64,000 bases of DNA from JAJDOD01 sp039024895 (GCA_039024895.1 JBCCPJ010000008.1:62001-126000); one strand, 5' to 3'. Shown: positions 52,100-60,500, counted from the first letter of the stretch. Translations and numbers: made by a program. The notes: a model not told the origin generated them from the sequence alone.

Positions 52100-53329
52100 G
52101 ATGCGGGGTTTTCAGAGCTTCGCAAGACGGTTCAGGAGTTGGACGCAGCACTCGATGCGCCGATTGGTGTGGCAGTGTCTGGCGGGAGCGACTCACTGGC
52201 GACGTTGCTTCTGTTGCACGAGGCAAGCCGGTCACTTCACGTTGCAACCGTTAACCACGGGCTCCGTCCTGAGGCGGCAGGCGAGGCCGCCTATGTCGCG
52301 GAGGTTTGCCGGGGTCTCAATATTTCGCACAGCACGTTAAGCGTCGATCTTTCGGGCGCGAGCGGCAATCTACAGGATCAGGCGCGGCGGGGACGGTACA
52401 AGGCACTTCGGGAATGGGCCGCGCAACGCAGGCTCGGGCATGTTGTCTTGGGCCATACGATGGATGATCAGGCGGAGACGTTTCTGATGCGGCTTGCCCG
52501 GGGCTCCGGGCTGGACGGCTTGTCCGGCATGGCGAAACGGGCGGATCGAGGCGGTGTTGCTTGGCACCGGCCGTTTTTGGGGACGCGTCGGGACGAACTC
52601 CGTGATTTTCTTGTCAAGCGGGGCGTGAGGTGGATCGACGATGCGTCCAACACGGACCCTCGTTTTGAGCGCGTTCGTATGCGGCAAGCCCTTTCGGCAC
52701 TGGCGCCCTTGGGGGTAACAGCGGATAGGATTGCTCAGACGACAACGCATTTGGCTACGGCCCGTGACGCCCTGGACGCGCAAGCACGGGCTGCGTTTGA
52801 GGCCTATGGGGCGGAAGAGGCGGGCAGTATCGTGCTTCATTGCTCCGATTTTGGCGAGAACCCGGCAGATCGGGAGATATTCCGGCGGATTGTTGCCGCA
52901 GCTTTGCGGTTTGTTTCCGGCGCCGATTACCCACCCCGGGCGGACGCGTTACGGGGGCTGATGGATGGGCTCGGCAAGGGAGAAAAACGAACTTTGCACG
53001 GATGCATGGTTTTTTCTGGCGCGCGCCTCCGGATTGCCCGTGAATACAATGCAGTCAATGGCGTGCGAAGCGACACAAAGACCCTATGGGACGGGCGTTG
53101 GCAGATCCGAGGGCCCCATGAAAAAGGTCTAGAAATCTGTGCTTTAGGGGAAGATGTCTGTCAAACGCCGTGGCGCGAAACCGGCTTGCCTCGCGAGAGC
53201 CTACGGGTCACACCGGCGATTTGGCGGGGCGAGGCGCTTGTCGCGGCGCCGGTGGCCGGCGTGCCCAACGGATGGTCCGCTGAAGCCACAGGGCGCGGCA
53301 AATTCGCTGACTTTCTTATCTCCCGTTGA
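52094..53329 (+). CDS. tilS: tRNA(Ile)-lysidine synthase TilS
   Basis: Converts C34 of the AUA-reading isoleucine tRNA to lysidine, an essential step. It has 411 residues. The PP-loop SGGSDS is at about residues 30-35, NHGLRPEA and GHTMDDQAETFLMRLARGSG follow, and the C-terminal substrate-binding region is present. The chosen ATG at 52094 lies in the right end of a dispersed repeat. No good ribosome site precedes it and no other ATG fits, so the first residues may be recruited from the repeat. Confidence 0.92.
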   Translation: MKDAGFSELRKTVQELDAALDAPIGVAVSGGSDSLATLLLLHEASRSLHVATVNHGLRPEAAGEAAYVAEVCRGLNISHSTLSVDLSGASGNLQDQARRGRYKALREWAAQRRLGHVVLGHTMDDQAETFLMRLARGSGLDGLSGMAKRADRGGVAWHRPFLGTRRDELRDFLVKRGVRWIDDASNTDPRFERVRMRQALSALAPLGVTADRIAQTTTHLATARDALDAQARAAFEAYGAEEAGSIVLHCSDFGENPADREIFRRIVAAALRFVSGADYPPRADALRGLMDGLGKGEKRTLHGCMVFSGARLRIAREYNAVNGVRSDTKTLWDGRWQIRGPHEKGLEICALGEDVCQTPWRETGLPRESLRVTPAIWRGEALVAAPVAGVPNGWSAEATGRGKFADFLISR

Positions 53330-53409
53330 AGAATGGGCCTAAATCGCTATCTAATAGTCAAGCTGCTCCGGACGAACGATCCGGTTGAACTTCCCAAAGG
53401 AGTGACCCT

Positions 53410-55335
53410 TTGAATAACGCACGCAATATCGCCTTCTGGGTTGTGCTTTTTCTGTTGATCTTGGCACTGTTCAACCTGATTTCCGGCGGCCAAACGAGTA
53501 TGGCCACGTCCAGCGTCAGCTATTCCGACTTCGTAGATCGGGTTGAAGGCGGTGATGTGACAAGCGCTACCCTCGATGGCGAAAAGGTCATCTTCCGCGG
53601 GGGCGATGGCCGGGATTACGTGACAATTCAGCCGGAAGGCGCCGACACGACCGATCTTTTGGTGCAAAACGATGTGGATTTTGCTGCCAAACCGCAGGAA
53701 CAATCGGGCTTTGTCACGGTGCTGATGACGTTCCTGCCCTTCCTTTTGCTGATTGGCGTTTGGATTTACTTCATGAACCGCATGCAGGGTGGCGGTCGCG
53801 GAGGTGCCATGGGTTTTGGCAAGAGCCGGGCGAAACTCCTGACGGAAAAACATGGCCGCGTGACATTTGACGACGTCGCTGGGATCGATGAGGCGAAGGA
53901 GGAACTTGAGGAAATTGTTGAGTTCCTGCGAAACCCTCAGAAGTTCTCACGTCTCGGCGGCAAAATTCCAAAGGGCGCGCTTCTGGTTGGCCCGCCGGGC
54001 ACCGGTAAGACACTCTTGGCCCGGGCGATTGCGGGCGAGGCGGGCGTGCCGTTCTTCACCATCTCAGGCTCGGACTTTGTGGAAATGTTCGTCGGCGTGG
54101 GCGCGAGCCGCGTCCGCGACATGTTCGAACAAGCCAAGAAAAATGCGCCTTGCATTGTTTTCATTGACGAAATTGATGCCGTTGGTCGGTCGCGGGGCGT
54201 TGGCTATGGCGGCGGCAATGACGAGCGGGAACAGACGCTGAACCAGTTGCTGGTTGAGATGGACGGGTTCGAAGCAAACGAGGGCATCATTATCGTGGCG
54301 GCGACGAACCGTCCCGATGTGCTCGATCCGGCACTGCTTCGCCCCGGCCGGTTCGACCGCCAGGTGCAAGTGCCGAACCCCGATATCAAGGGACGCGAGA
54401 AAATTCTTGGGGTGCATGCCCGGAAGGTGCCCCTTGGCCCGGATGTGGACCTGCGGATCATTGCACGCGGCACGCCTGGGTTCTCCGGTGCGGATTTGGC
54501 AAATCTCGTGAACGAAGCGGCCCTTATGGCTGCCCGCGTCGGCCGTCGTTTCGTGACGATGGAAGACTTCGAGAACGCGAAAGACAAGGTCATGATGGGC
54601 TCCGAGCGGCGCTCCATGGTGATGACCGAAGATGAGAAAAAGCTGACCGCCTATCACGAAGCCGGCCATGCGGTGGTTGGTCTGAACGTGCCTCAGCACG
54701 ATCCAATTCACAAAGCCACGATCATTCCGCGGGGGCGTGCCCTTGGGTTGGTGCTGTCGTTGCCAGAGCGAGATCAGTTGAGTGTGAGCCTCACGAAGTA
54801 TAAATCCAAAATCGCCATGGCGATGGGCGGCCGAGTGGCGGAAGAGCTCGTGTTCGGGCCTGAAAACGTCACATCCGGCGCGGCATCGGATATCCAACAG
54901 GTGACGCGGATCGCGCGGGCGATGGTCACGCAGTTCGGATATGCCGAAGAGCTTGGGTTTATCGACTACGCCAATGAACAGCAGTCCCATCTCGGTGCCT
55001 ATTCCGGTGGCAAAGAGCACTCTGAAGAAATGCAGAAGCGGATCGACCAAAAGGTTAAGGAAATCGTGGACGAAGGCTACGAGCGCGCGAAAGCGATCTT
55101 GACCGAGAAAAGCGAGGACCTTGAACGACTGGCGCAAGGGCTTTTGGAGTACGAAACTCTTACGGGCAGCGAAATCACCAAGGTGATTGCCGGTGAGCCG
55201 CTGAACCGTGGTGACGATGACGAAGACGACAAGCCCGACACAGGCGGCACCGCATCGGTCACAGCGATCCCTAAAACCAAGCCCCGAAAAAAGCCGGGCG
55301 CAGGGGACGGCGGTTTGGAGCCAGAGCCAACCTAA
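53410..55335 (+). CDS. ftsH: ATP-dependent zinc metalloprotease FtsH
   Basis: Membrane-anchored AAA+ protease that degrades unneeded or damaged membrane and regulatory proteins. It has 641 residues: a membrane helix (about 6-24), a periplasmic domain, a second helix (about 103-121), Walker A GPPGTGKT near residue 196, the DEIDAVGR Walker B region and zinc motif HEAGH near residue 417. The start is TTG at 53410 behind AAGGAG. The C-terminal tail is acidic then basic. A terminator follows at 55345. Confidence 0.97.
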   Translation: MNNARNIAFWVVLFLLILALFNLISGGQTSMATSSVSYSDFVDRVEGGDVTSATLDGEKVIFRGGDGRDYVTIQPEGADTTDLLVQNDVDFAAKPQEQSGFVTVLMTFLPFLLLIGVWIYFMNRMQGGGRGGAMGFGKSRAKLLTEKHGRVTFDDVAGIDEAKEELEEIVEFLRNPQKFSRLGGKIPKGALLVGPPGTGKTLLARAIAGEAGVPFFTISGSDFVEMFVGVGASRVRDMFEQAKKNAPCIVFIDEIDAVGRSRGVGYGGGNDEREQTLNQLLVEMDGFEANEGIIIVAATNRPDVLDPALLRPGRFDRQVQVPNPDIKGREKILGVHARKVPLGPDVDLRIIARGTPGFSGADLANLVNEAALMAARVGRRFVTMEDFENAKDKVMMGSERRSMVMTEDEKKLTAYHEAGHAVVGLNVPQHDPIHKATIIPRGRALGLVLSLPERDQLSVSLTKYKSKIAMAMGGRVAEELVFGPENVTSGAASDIQQVTRIARAMVTQFGYAEELGFIDYANEQQSHLGAYSGGKEHSEEMQKRIDQKVKEIVDEGYERAKAILTEKSEDLERLAQGLLEYETLTGSEITKVIAGEPLNRGDDDEDDKPDTGGTASVTAIPKTKPRKKPGAGDGGLEPEPT

Positions 55336-55344
55336 AGAAAATAG

Positions 55345-55370
55345 AATCCCGCCAGTCCGGCGGGGTTTTT
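55345..55370 (+). terminator. Terminator of ftsH
   Basis: A six-base GC stem CCCGCC/GGCGGG, extended by flanking A-T and G-U pairs, with a five-base loop, followed by TTTTT. It lies 12 bp past the ftsH stop and just inside the convergent small zinc gene's end region. Confidence 0.8.
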
Positions 55371-55374
55371 GGTT

Positions 55375-55626
55375 TCAGATCATCATGCCTTCGCCAGCAC
55401 AGGTGGAACATCTGCGTGTCTTGTTCCCAAAGCAAGCCGAGCAACGTGTATATTCCGGTCCGGTCAAGGGGTTGCGGCTCGTCACGATCCGCCCGCTCCC
55501 ACCGCAGGAAGGGCAGGTCGCGCGTCCCGACCCATGGCACCGGTGACACCGTCGTTTCACCGCGTTGGATTTCGGGCCGCGGTACTTTCTTTCGTACTCA
55601 ATCAAGTTAGCCACTCCTCGTCTCAT
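55375..55626 (-). CDS. Small DnaJ-type zinc-finger protein
   Basis: About 83 residues, the C-terminal two thirds of which form four CxxC repeats: CHRCHGSG, CPSCGGSG, CSACFGNK and CSTCAGEG. This is the DnaJ cysteine-rich domain without a J domain, also seen in small chaperone-like or RNA-binding proteins. The ATG at 55626 lacks a ribosome site. A TTG at 55605 has AGGAG eight bases upstream and may be the true start. It is convergent with ftsH. Confidence 0.7.
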   Translation of the reverse strand: MRRGVANLIEYERKYRGPKSNAVKRRCHRCHGSGRATCPSCGGSGRIVTSRNPLTGPEYTRCSACFGNKTRRCSTCAGEGMMI

Positions 55627-55966
55627 ACGCACCACGGGGATGAGTATCGATCAGAGTTTGACAAAAGATGGGCACATCTTGGGCCGAAACTTGGCACAAA
55701 TCTTGACCGTACGTGCAGATCAGTAAGCCTTTACGAAAATTTATCATTGTCTGCCGCGAACGTTCCCTGCGCTGCTTGTTCGTCAAGAAGTGGCGCTTGT
55801 ATCTGAAATGCTCACCCCGAAAGGGGTTTCCGTTTCGCGACATGACCCGGACCACCACCGGGGAGGAGACTGAGCAACGCCCCCGTGGCGGGCCCGTCAC
55901 ATCCTTTAGACACGAACTCGGGGCCACCTTGGCCTTGTTCCCGCCGCTCCCATTGGGCTGACGGGC
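55627..55966. other. Gene-free region between two small zinc proteins
   Basis: 340 bp for which I find no convincing protein. It includes a stable hairpin ACCCC-GAAA-GGGGT with a GNRA loop at 55814-55827 and several short GC-rich inverted segments to its right, around 55850-55960. The sequence does not show the conserved cores of RNase P RNA, SRP RNA or tmRNA. A small RNA is possible but not shown. Confidence 0.3.
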
Positions 55967-56377
55967 TCAACCGGCGTTTGACGTCAGGTCTGGGTCATCC
56001 CCGTCCGCGCGAGGGAGACCATCGGCAATTTCATAATAGTCGCCCTTATCCGCGCAAAAGATATGCCCGGCGAGTTTCAAGCCGGTCGGTTCCTCCAGCG
56101 TTCCCGCGAAGATCGAGATATCTGCGCCCGGCCCATCCCAGAACAAGTTCGAACCACAGACACCGCAAAAGCCGCGCCGCGCCGTTTCAGAGGAACGATA
56201 CCAGGTAATCTGTCCAGACGTGGTGAGATCTGTGCGCAGTGCAGAAGTTGCTGCCACGTGATGCCCGCTGGTCTTACGGCATTGCTGGCAATGGCAAGCG
56301 ATCACCGGGCGCAGGGGTCCCGTGACCCGATAGGTTACCGCGCCGCAAAGGCACGATCCTTCAACCACCCCGCTCAT
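55967..56377 (-). CDS. GFA-family (Gfa/CENP-V) zinc-binding protein
   Basis: A 136-residue protein with the Gfa zinc-binding pattern: GSCLCGAVTY (residues 8-17), CHCQQCRKTSG (29-39) and CGVCGSNLFW (71-80). Members are named for glutathione-dependent formaldehyde activation, although most have unknown substrates. It runs alone on the minus strand, 109 bp downstream of aroA's 3' end. Confidence 0.9.
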   Translation of the reverse strand: MSGVVEGSCLCGAVTYRVTGPLRPVIACHCQQCRKTSGHHVAATSALRTDLTTSGQITWYRSSETARRGFCGVCGSNLFWDGPGADISIFAGTLEEPTGLKLAGHIFCADKGDYYEIADGLPRADGDDPDLTSNAG

Positions 56378-56405
56378 ACCGAGAATTCCATAGCCTACCC
56401 CCTGA

Positions 56406-56427
56406 CTTCTTCTGTCAAAAAATACTC
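56406..56427 (-). repeat. Half copy of the dispersed repeat (d)
   Basis: Plus-strand CTTCTTCTGTCAAAAAATAC (then TC) is the reverse complement of the GTATTTTT-GACAGAAGAAG tail of the repeats at 36161 and 26586. The hairpin part is missing. It lies between the GFA gene and aroA. Confidence 0.55.
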
Positions 56428-56486
56428 AAAGACGGCCGGTGCCACAAAAGCAAATGCCGGAAAAGCGCGACAGCCCAAGAAACCTT

Positions 56487-57827
56487 TCAACGAAAGGACG
56501 CGCCAAGGCCTTCCATCAAAGCCCGAAATACCGGGAAGCTGGTGGCAACAGGTCTGGCATCATCTACCGTTACGCCGTTTTCCGATCCCATGCCAAGGCA
56601 AAGAAAACTCATGGCAATCCGATGGTCGAGCCGCGCGGCTGCAACGGTGCCCCCCGCAACACCACCGGGGCCGCGACCCTTAACCGACCACCAATCCTCG
56701 CCCTCTTCGACCTCGAGCCCGTTCGCGCGCAGTCCGACGGCCATGGCATCGATGCGGTCGCTCTCTTTGACGCGGAGTTCCTTGACGCCGTGCATCTGCG
56801 TTGTCCCCTCGGCGAAACCCGCGACGACCGACAAAATGGGGTACTCGTCTATCATCGAGGCGGCCCGCTCCAGCGGCACGTCGATCCCTGTCATATCGGG
56901 CGAAAAACGCGCCCGCAGATCGGCCACCGGTTCGCCGCTCTCGTCGCGCATAGTCTCATAGGTCAGATCGGCCCCCATATCGCGCAGGGTTTGAAATAGT
57001 CCTGCGCGGGTCGGGTTCAGGCCGATATTCGGCACCAGCACGTCAGAGCCTTCGACGATGAGGGCAGCACAGACAGGAAACGCTGCGGAGGAGGGGTCGC
57101 GCGGCACGTCGATGCTTTGGGGGATCAGTTCGGGTTGTCCGGTGAGAGTTATCACCCGGCCGTCACCGGTTTCTTCGATCTCAACCGTTGCGCCGAACCC
57201 CCGCAACATGCGTTCTGTATGGTCGCGGGTTGCTTCCGCCTCCGTCACGACCGTTAGGCCGGGGGCGTTAAGGCCCGCCAATAGCACGGCGGACTTTACC
57301 TGCGCCGAGGGTACCGGCAAGTTGTAACGCACGGGGAGGGGGTCTGAGGCTCCAATCATCGTGAGCGGCAACCGGCCTTTTGCGCGCCCATAGGACGCGG
57401 CACCAAAAAGCGCGAGCGGATTGGTGATCCGTGCCATGGGGCGAGATCGAAGCGAGGCATCGCCCGTAAACGTCGCGGCAATCGGTGTCGTTGCCATGGC
57501 CCCCATAATGAGACGAACACCGGTGCCCGCATTACCGCAATCGATCACATCCTCGGGCTCGCCGAAACCGCCCGTGCCAACACCGTGGATGATCCATTCT
57601 CCATCCCCCTGGCGCGTCACTTCTGCGCCGAAAGCGCGCATGGCCTCGGCTGTCGCGAGCACGTCTTCACCCTCAAGAAGGCCGCGGACGCGCGTCTCCC
57701 CAACGGACAAAGCGCCTAGGATCAGCGATCGGTGCGAGATGGATTTGTCCCCCGGCACCTCTGCCACACCCCTCAGGGGTGCCGATTTTGCGGCTGTCAA
57801 CGGTTGTGCTGGACCCTGCCCGGACAT
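56487..57827 (-). CDS. aroA: 3-phosphoshikimate 1-carboxyvinyltransferase (EPSP synthase, class II)
   Basis: Sixth step of the shikimate pathway. It has 446 residues. The sequence follows class II enzymes such as that of Agrobacterium CP4: PGDKSISHRSLILGAL, FTGDASLRSRPMARI, SAQVKSAVLLAGLN, ATRDHTERMLRGFG and ELRVKESDRIDAMAVG. At the site where CP4 has Ala100 (NAATG) this protein has Gly (NAGTG near residue 99). The ATG at 57827 is used. trmB lies upstream on the same strand with 63 bp between. Confidence 0.95.
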   Translation of the reverse strand: MSGQGPAQPLTAAKSAPLRGVAEVPGDKSISHRSLILGALSVGETRVRGLLEGEDVLATAEAMRAFGAEVTRQGDGEWIIHGVGTGGFGEPEDVIDCGNAGTGVRLIMGAMATTPIAATFTGDASLRSRPMARITNPLALFGAASYGRAKGRLPLTMIGASDPLPVRYNLPVPSAQVKSAVLLAGLNAPGLTVVTEAEATRDHTERMLRGFGATVEIEETGDGRVITLTGQPELIPQSIDVPRDPSSAAFPVCAALIVEGSDVLVPNIGLNPTRAGLFQTLRDMGADLTYETMRDESGEPVADLRARFSPDMTGIDVPLERAASMIDEYPILSVVAGFAEGTTQMHGVKELRVKESDRIDAMAVGLRANGLEVEEGEDWWSVKGRGPGGVAGGTVAAARLDHRIAMSFLCLGMGSENGVTVDDARPVATSFPVFRALMEGLGASFR

Positions 57828-57890
57828 TTTGCGCTCTCCCTCACTTGCCGCTCCTGTTAGCGCAGGACAAGACTGGGATCCATGGGGCAA

Positions 57891-58598
57891 TCAGCGGCGT
57901 CGAAAAGTCAGGTAGCAGGGCTTCCTGCCCTCCCGCAGGGCCTTTTGCTCGTAGCGCGTGGACAACCAATCTGCCCAGGGATCGCGCCAATCTGATGGTC
58001 GTTCGGCCTCCCACAGGAACCCCGTTTTCGGAACCTCTTCCAACGCTTGACACACGTAGTCGGGAATATCGGTTGCGAGGCGAAATTGAGCGCCGGGCTT
58101 CAAGGCGCGGTGCAAGGGCGCCAAATGCTCCTGCGTGACAAAGCGCCGCCGGTGATGGCGCGCTTTTGGCCAGGGGTCGGGGTACAGGAGAAACGCTTTG
58201 GAGAGGCATTCCTGCGGCAACACATCCATCAGATCGCGCGCATCGCCCGCATGGACCCGCACATTGGTGGCGCGCGAGTGGTGCAGCTTGCCCAGCAACG
58301 TCGCGACGCCGTTTATATAGGGTTCGACGCCGATGATCCCGACATCGGGGTTGGTCTCCGCCTGATGAACAAGGTGTTCGCCGGACCCAAAACCCACCTC
58401 AAGCCAAACCGGGCGCCCGTCAAAAAGCCCATCCAGATCGAGCGCTTCACGAGAAGGGTTTTCGTCCCAATCAACGGGTCCAGGGGACAACGCCTCCAGG
58501 TCCGCGAGATATCGCCGCTGCGCCGGTTTCAACGCCTTGCCCCGTAAACGGCCATAAAAGTTGCGTCGTGGCTTCTGGGGATGGGGGTCGGCACACAT
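57891..58598 (-). CDS. trmB: tRNA (guanine(46)-N(7))-methyltransferase TrmB
   Basis: Forms m7G46 in the tRNA variable loop. It has 235 residues with SAM motif LEVGFGSGEHLVHQAE (about residue 68), NVRVHAGDARDLM, LLYPDPWPKARHHRRRF, the TrmB signature, and TDIPDYV. The ATG at 58598 has AAGGGA at good spacing. It is transcribed with aroA and is divergent from pdeM. Confidence 0.95.
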   Translation of the reverse strand: MCADPHPQKPRRNFYGRLRGKALKPAQRRYLADLEALSPGPVDWDENPSREALDLDGLFDGRPVWLEVGFGSGEHLVHQAETNPDVGIIGVEPYINGVATLLGKLHHSRATNVRVHAGDARDLMDVLPQECLSKAFLLYPDPWPKARHHRRRFVTQEHLAPLHRALKPGAQFRLATDIPDYVCQALEEVPKTGFLWEAERPSDWRDPWADWLSTRYEQKALREGRKPCYLTFRRR

Positions 58599-58673
58599 GG
58601 CGGGTCCCTTCGCAGGCCCTCGGTGCGACGTCAAGTCTTGCCAAAGGGCCCCTGACCAACCTAAGAACGAAGC

Positions 58674-59333
58674 ATGAACTCCGTGGATTTCTCATTTTGT
58701 GATGTGACGCTGACAGCGCGGGCTTCCGGGGCGTTGTTTTTGGCGTCGGATCAGGTGCTGGTGGTGTCCGATCTCCACCTCGGCAAGTCCGAACGCATCG
58801 CCCGGCGCGGCGGGGCCTTGCTGCCGCCCTACGACACGGTCGAGACATTGAACCGGCTCACCGCAGATATCGAAGCGACGCGGCCCAAGACGGTGATTTG
58901 CCTCGGGGATAGTTTCGATGATCTCGCTGCTGCCGAGATGTTGGCGGAGGACCACCTCGATACGCTGCATCGCCTGCAAGCCGGGCGGCGATGGGTCTGG
59001 ATCGAGGGCAATCACGATCCGGGGCCAGTGGATATCGGGGGGGATCATCTTCGGGAGATGACGCTCGGTCCGCTGATCTTCCGTCACATGGCGGAACGCG
59101 ACAGCGCGGCGGGTGAAATCTCGGGGCACTACCATCCGAAAGCCAAGGTCAGGCATATGTCTCGCCCGTGCTTCATCTGCGATGGTCAACGGCTGATGCT
59201 GCCTGCCTACGGCTGTTACACCGGCGGTCTTGACTGGACGACACCGGTTCTGCGTGCGCTATTTGCACCGCGCGCAGTGGCCTATCTAACCGGCCGTCAG
59301 GTTCTGGCCGTCCCGGTCCCCCAGGCGGCATGA
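58674..59333 (+). CDS. pdeM: Ligase-associated DNA damage response endonuclease PdeM
   Basis: A 219-residue calcineurin-like phosphoesterase. The metal motifs SDLHLGKSER, CLGDSFDD, GNHDPG and GHYHPKAKV are complete and match the PdeM group. PdeM is typically encoded beside an ATP-dependent DNA ligase and the helicase Lhr; no such partners are in this window. It overlaps the thioesterase gene by four bases (ATGA). Confidence 0.88.
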   Translation: MNSVDFSFCDVTLTARASGALFLASDQVLVVSDLHLGKSERIARRGGALLPPYDTVETLNRLTADIEATRPKTVICLGDSFDDLAAAEMLAEDHLDTLHRLQAGRRWVWIEGNHDPGPVDIGGDHLREMTLGPLIFRHMAERDSAAGEISGHYHPKAKVRHMSRPCFICDGQRLMLPAYGCYTGGLDWTTPVLRALFAPRAVAYLTGRQVLAVPVPQAA

Positions 59334-59749
59334 GCCTATCGGAAGAAATATGCAGCAAGGTCCGGGTGTCCTTTGCGCGGCAAGGACTGATGGAAACCTT
59401 CGGCGCAGAGCTTTTGTCGATCGAGGTTGGTGCGGTTGTGCTGCGGGCACCGGTGAGCGCCGTAGTGTCACAGCAACACGGCGCGGCCCATGCGGGCCTC
59501 ACCTTTGCGCTCGGGGACAGTGCCGCGGGCTATGCCGCGTTGACGCAGATCCCTGGCGACGCCGATGTGATGACCGCGGAGATGAAGATCAACCTTTTGC
59601 GCCCTGCTTTGGGGGATTATCTGATCGCAGAAGGGGCAGTGATTAAAGCGGGACGGCGGCTTGTTGTTGTGAAGGCCGATGTCTTCGCCGAAGCCGGAGC
59701 AACCCGGACCCATGTTGCGTTGCTGCAAGGTACCATGGTGCCTGCTTAA
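59330..59749 (+). CDS. PaaI-type hot-dog thioesterase
   Basis: A 139-residue single-domain acyl-CoA thioesterase-like protein. The family core is QQHGAAHAGLTFALGDSAAG (about residues 47-66), with the HGG-like turn given as HGAAHAG, then MTAEMKINLLRPA. The substrate is unknown. The start overlaps the pdeM stop, suggesting translational coupling with no obvious functional link. Confidence 0.88.
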   Translation: MSLSEEICSKVRVSFARQGLMETFGAELLSIEVGAVVLRAPVSAVVSQQHGAAHAGLTFALGDSAAGYAALTQIPGDADVMTAEMKINLLRPALGDYLIAEGAVIKAGRRLVVVKADVFAEAGATRTHVALLQGTMVPA

Positions 59750-59752
59750 CGG

Positions 59753-59774
59753 CTTCTTCTGTCCAAAAATACTC
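59753..59774 (-). repeat. Half copy of the dispersed repeat (e)
   Basis: Plus-strand CTTCTTCTGTCCAAAAATAC (then TC) matches copy d (56406) with one change. It follows the thioesterase stop directly and lacks the hairpin part. Confidence 0.55.
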
Positions 59775-59828
59775 TTCCACGTTTGGTATTTCGCGCGGTT
59801 TCCAGTCTTTGCGCCCGCGAAACAAAAA

Positions 59829-59857
59829 GGGCGGCCATTGGGGTCAAATGGCCGCCC
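59829..59857 (-). terminator. Terminator after the small lipoprotein gene
   Basis: A perfect 11-base stem GGGCGGCCATT/AATGGCCGCCC with a seven-base loop. On the minus strand it is followed by TTTTT. It ends the minus-strand genes starting at 60379 and 59994. Confidence 0.85.
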
Positions 59858-59883
59858 GGTACTCGTTAAGAAAGCCGCAGGCT

Positions 59884-59994
59884 TCAGTAGGAAGCGGAGC
59901 TGTACCCGCTGTCCGACGTGCTGGCGTAGAGCCCGCCGTTGTCACAGGCGGTCAAAGCGAAGAGGCCGAGGAGAAGAACAAATACACGTGTCAT
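59884..59994 (-). CDS. Very small lipoprotein
   Basis: A 36-residue peptide with a textbook lipoprotein signal: MTRVFVLLLGLFALTAC, lipobox LTAC with Cys17, then a 19-residue Ser/Gly/Tyr-rich mature part. It is 10 bp after the secreted-repeat gene and shares its terminator. The function is unknown. Its short length is compatible with an entericidin-like or envelope-stress lipoprotein. Confidence 0.65.
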   Translation of the reverse strand: MTRVFVLLLGLFALTACDNGGLYASTSDSGYSSASY

Positions 59995-60004
59995 ATCACT
60001 GGCC

Positions 60005-60379
60005 TCACTTCCGAACCGCATCCCAGACGCCACCGACCCCGTCGCCGGTGACATCACCCTTGGCCGCGTCGCCTGCCCAGTAGTAAAGCGGCTGGCCGTT
60101 GAGCGTCCATTGGCGGGAGCCGTCCTTGCGGTCGATGATGCCAAGCGCGCCGTCGGCTTTGGCTGAGGAGGCTGCCGTGAATGGAGGCCAAGCTGACGCG
60201 CAATCGTTGTAGCAGTTGGAGACGTCTTTCTTGTCGTTCCGGAACGTGTAAAGCGTCAGGCCGTTCTTGGACGAGGTGACGACGGTGCCAATCTCGGATT
60301 TCGCGGTGGAGAGGGGCGCGGCTATTGCTGTGGTTCCGACAAGCGCGAGGGCTGCTGCGGCGAGGAAGATACGGGTCAT
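60005..60379 (-). CDS. Exported COG4315-type protein (YxFxxD secreted-repeat family)
   Basis: A 124-residue exported protein with a signal peptide (ending AIAAP near residue 21). It has two copies of the family pattern: LTLYTFRNDKKDVSNCYNDC, followed by ASAWPPF, and LYYWAGDAAKGDVTGDGVGG. The cysteine pair may form a disulfide. Members are uncharacterised and often encoded near ECF sigma factors. Here it is divergent from one, across 165 bp. Confidence 0.85.
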   Translation of the reverse strand: MTRIFLAAAALALVGTTAIAAPLSTAKSEIGTVVTSSKNGLTLYTFRNDKKDVSNCYNDCASAWPPFTAASSAKADGALGIIDRKDGSRQWTLNGQPLYYWAGDAAKGDVTGDGVGGVWDAVRK

Positions 60380-60478
60380 GGGTGAGGTCCTTTCTGATCT
60401 CAGGGTTTAAACTCGGAAACAATCGGCTTCCTTGCCCTCCCTTACGCCTCGGCTCTCGTGATTATTCTCGCGTGTTCA

Positions 60479-60500
60479 AATTTTTTCGGAATTTTTTCGC
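60479..60500 (+). repeat. Two tandem 11-bp repeats upstream of the ECF sigma gene
   Basis: AATTTTTTCGG is followed at once by AATTTTTTCGC. The repeats lie about 45 bp before the sigma gene start, midway in the divergent region. Spacing of one helical turn suits a protein-binding site. Confidence 0.45.

Noticed and set aside
55627..55966. tmRNA or SRP RNA in the gap
   Set aside because: A GCAGACAATGAT stretch on the minus strand resembles a tag start but is not followed by a plausible tag ending in Ala-Ala; the SRP GGAAGG/GCAGCA loop is absent.
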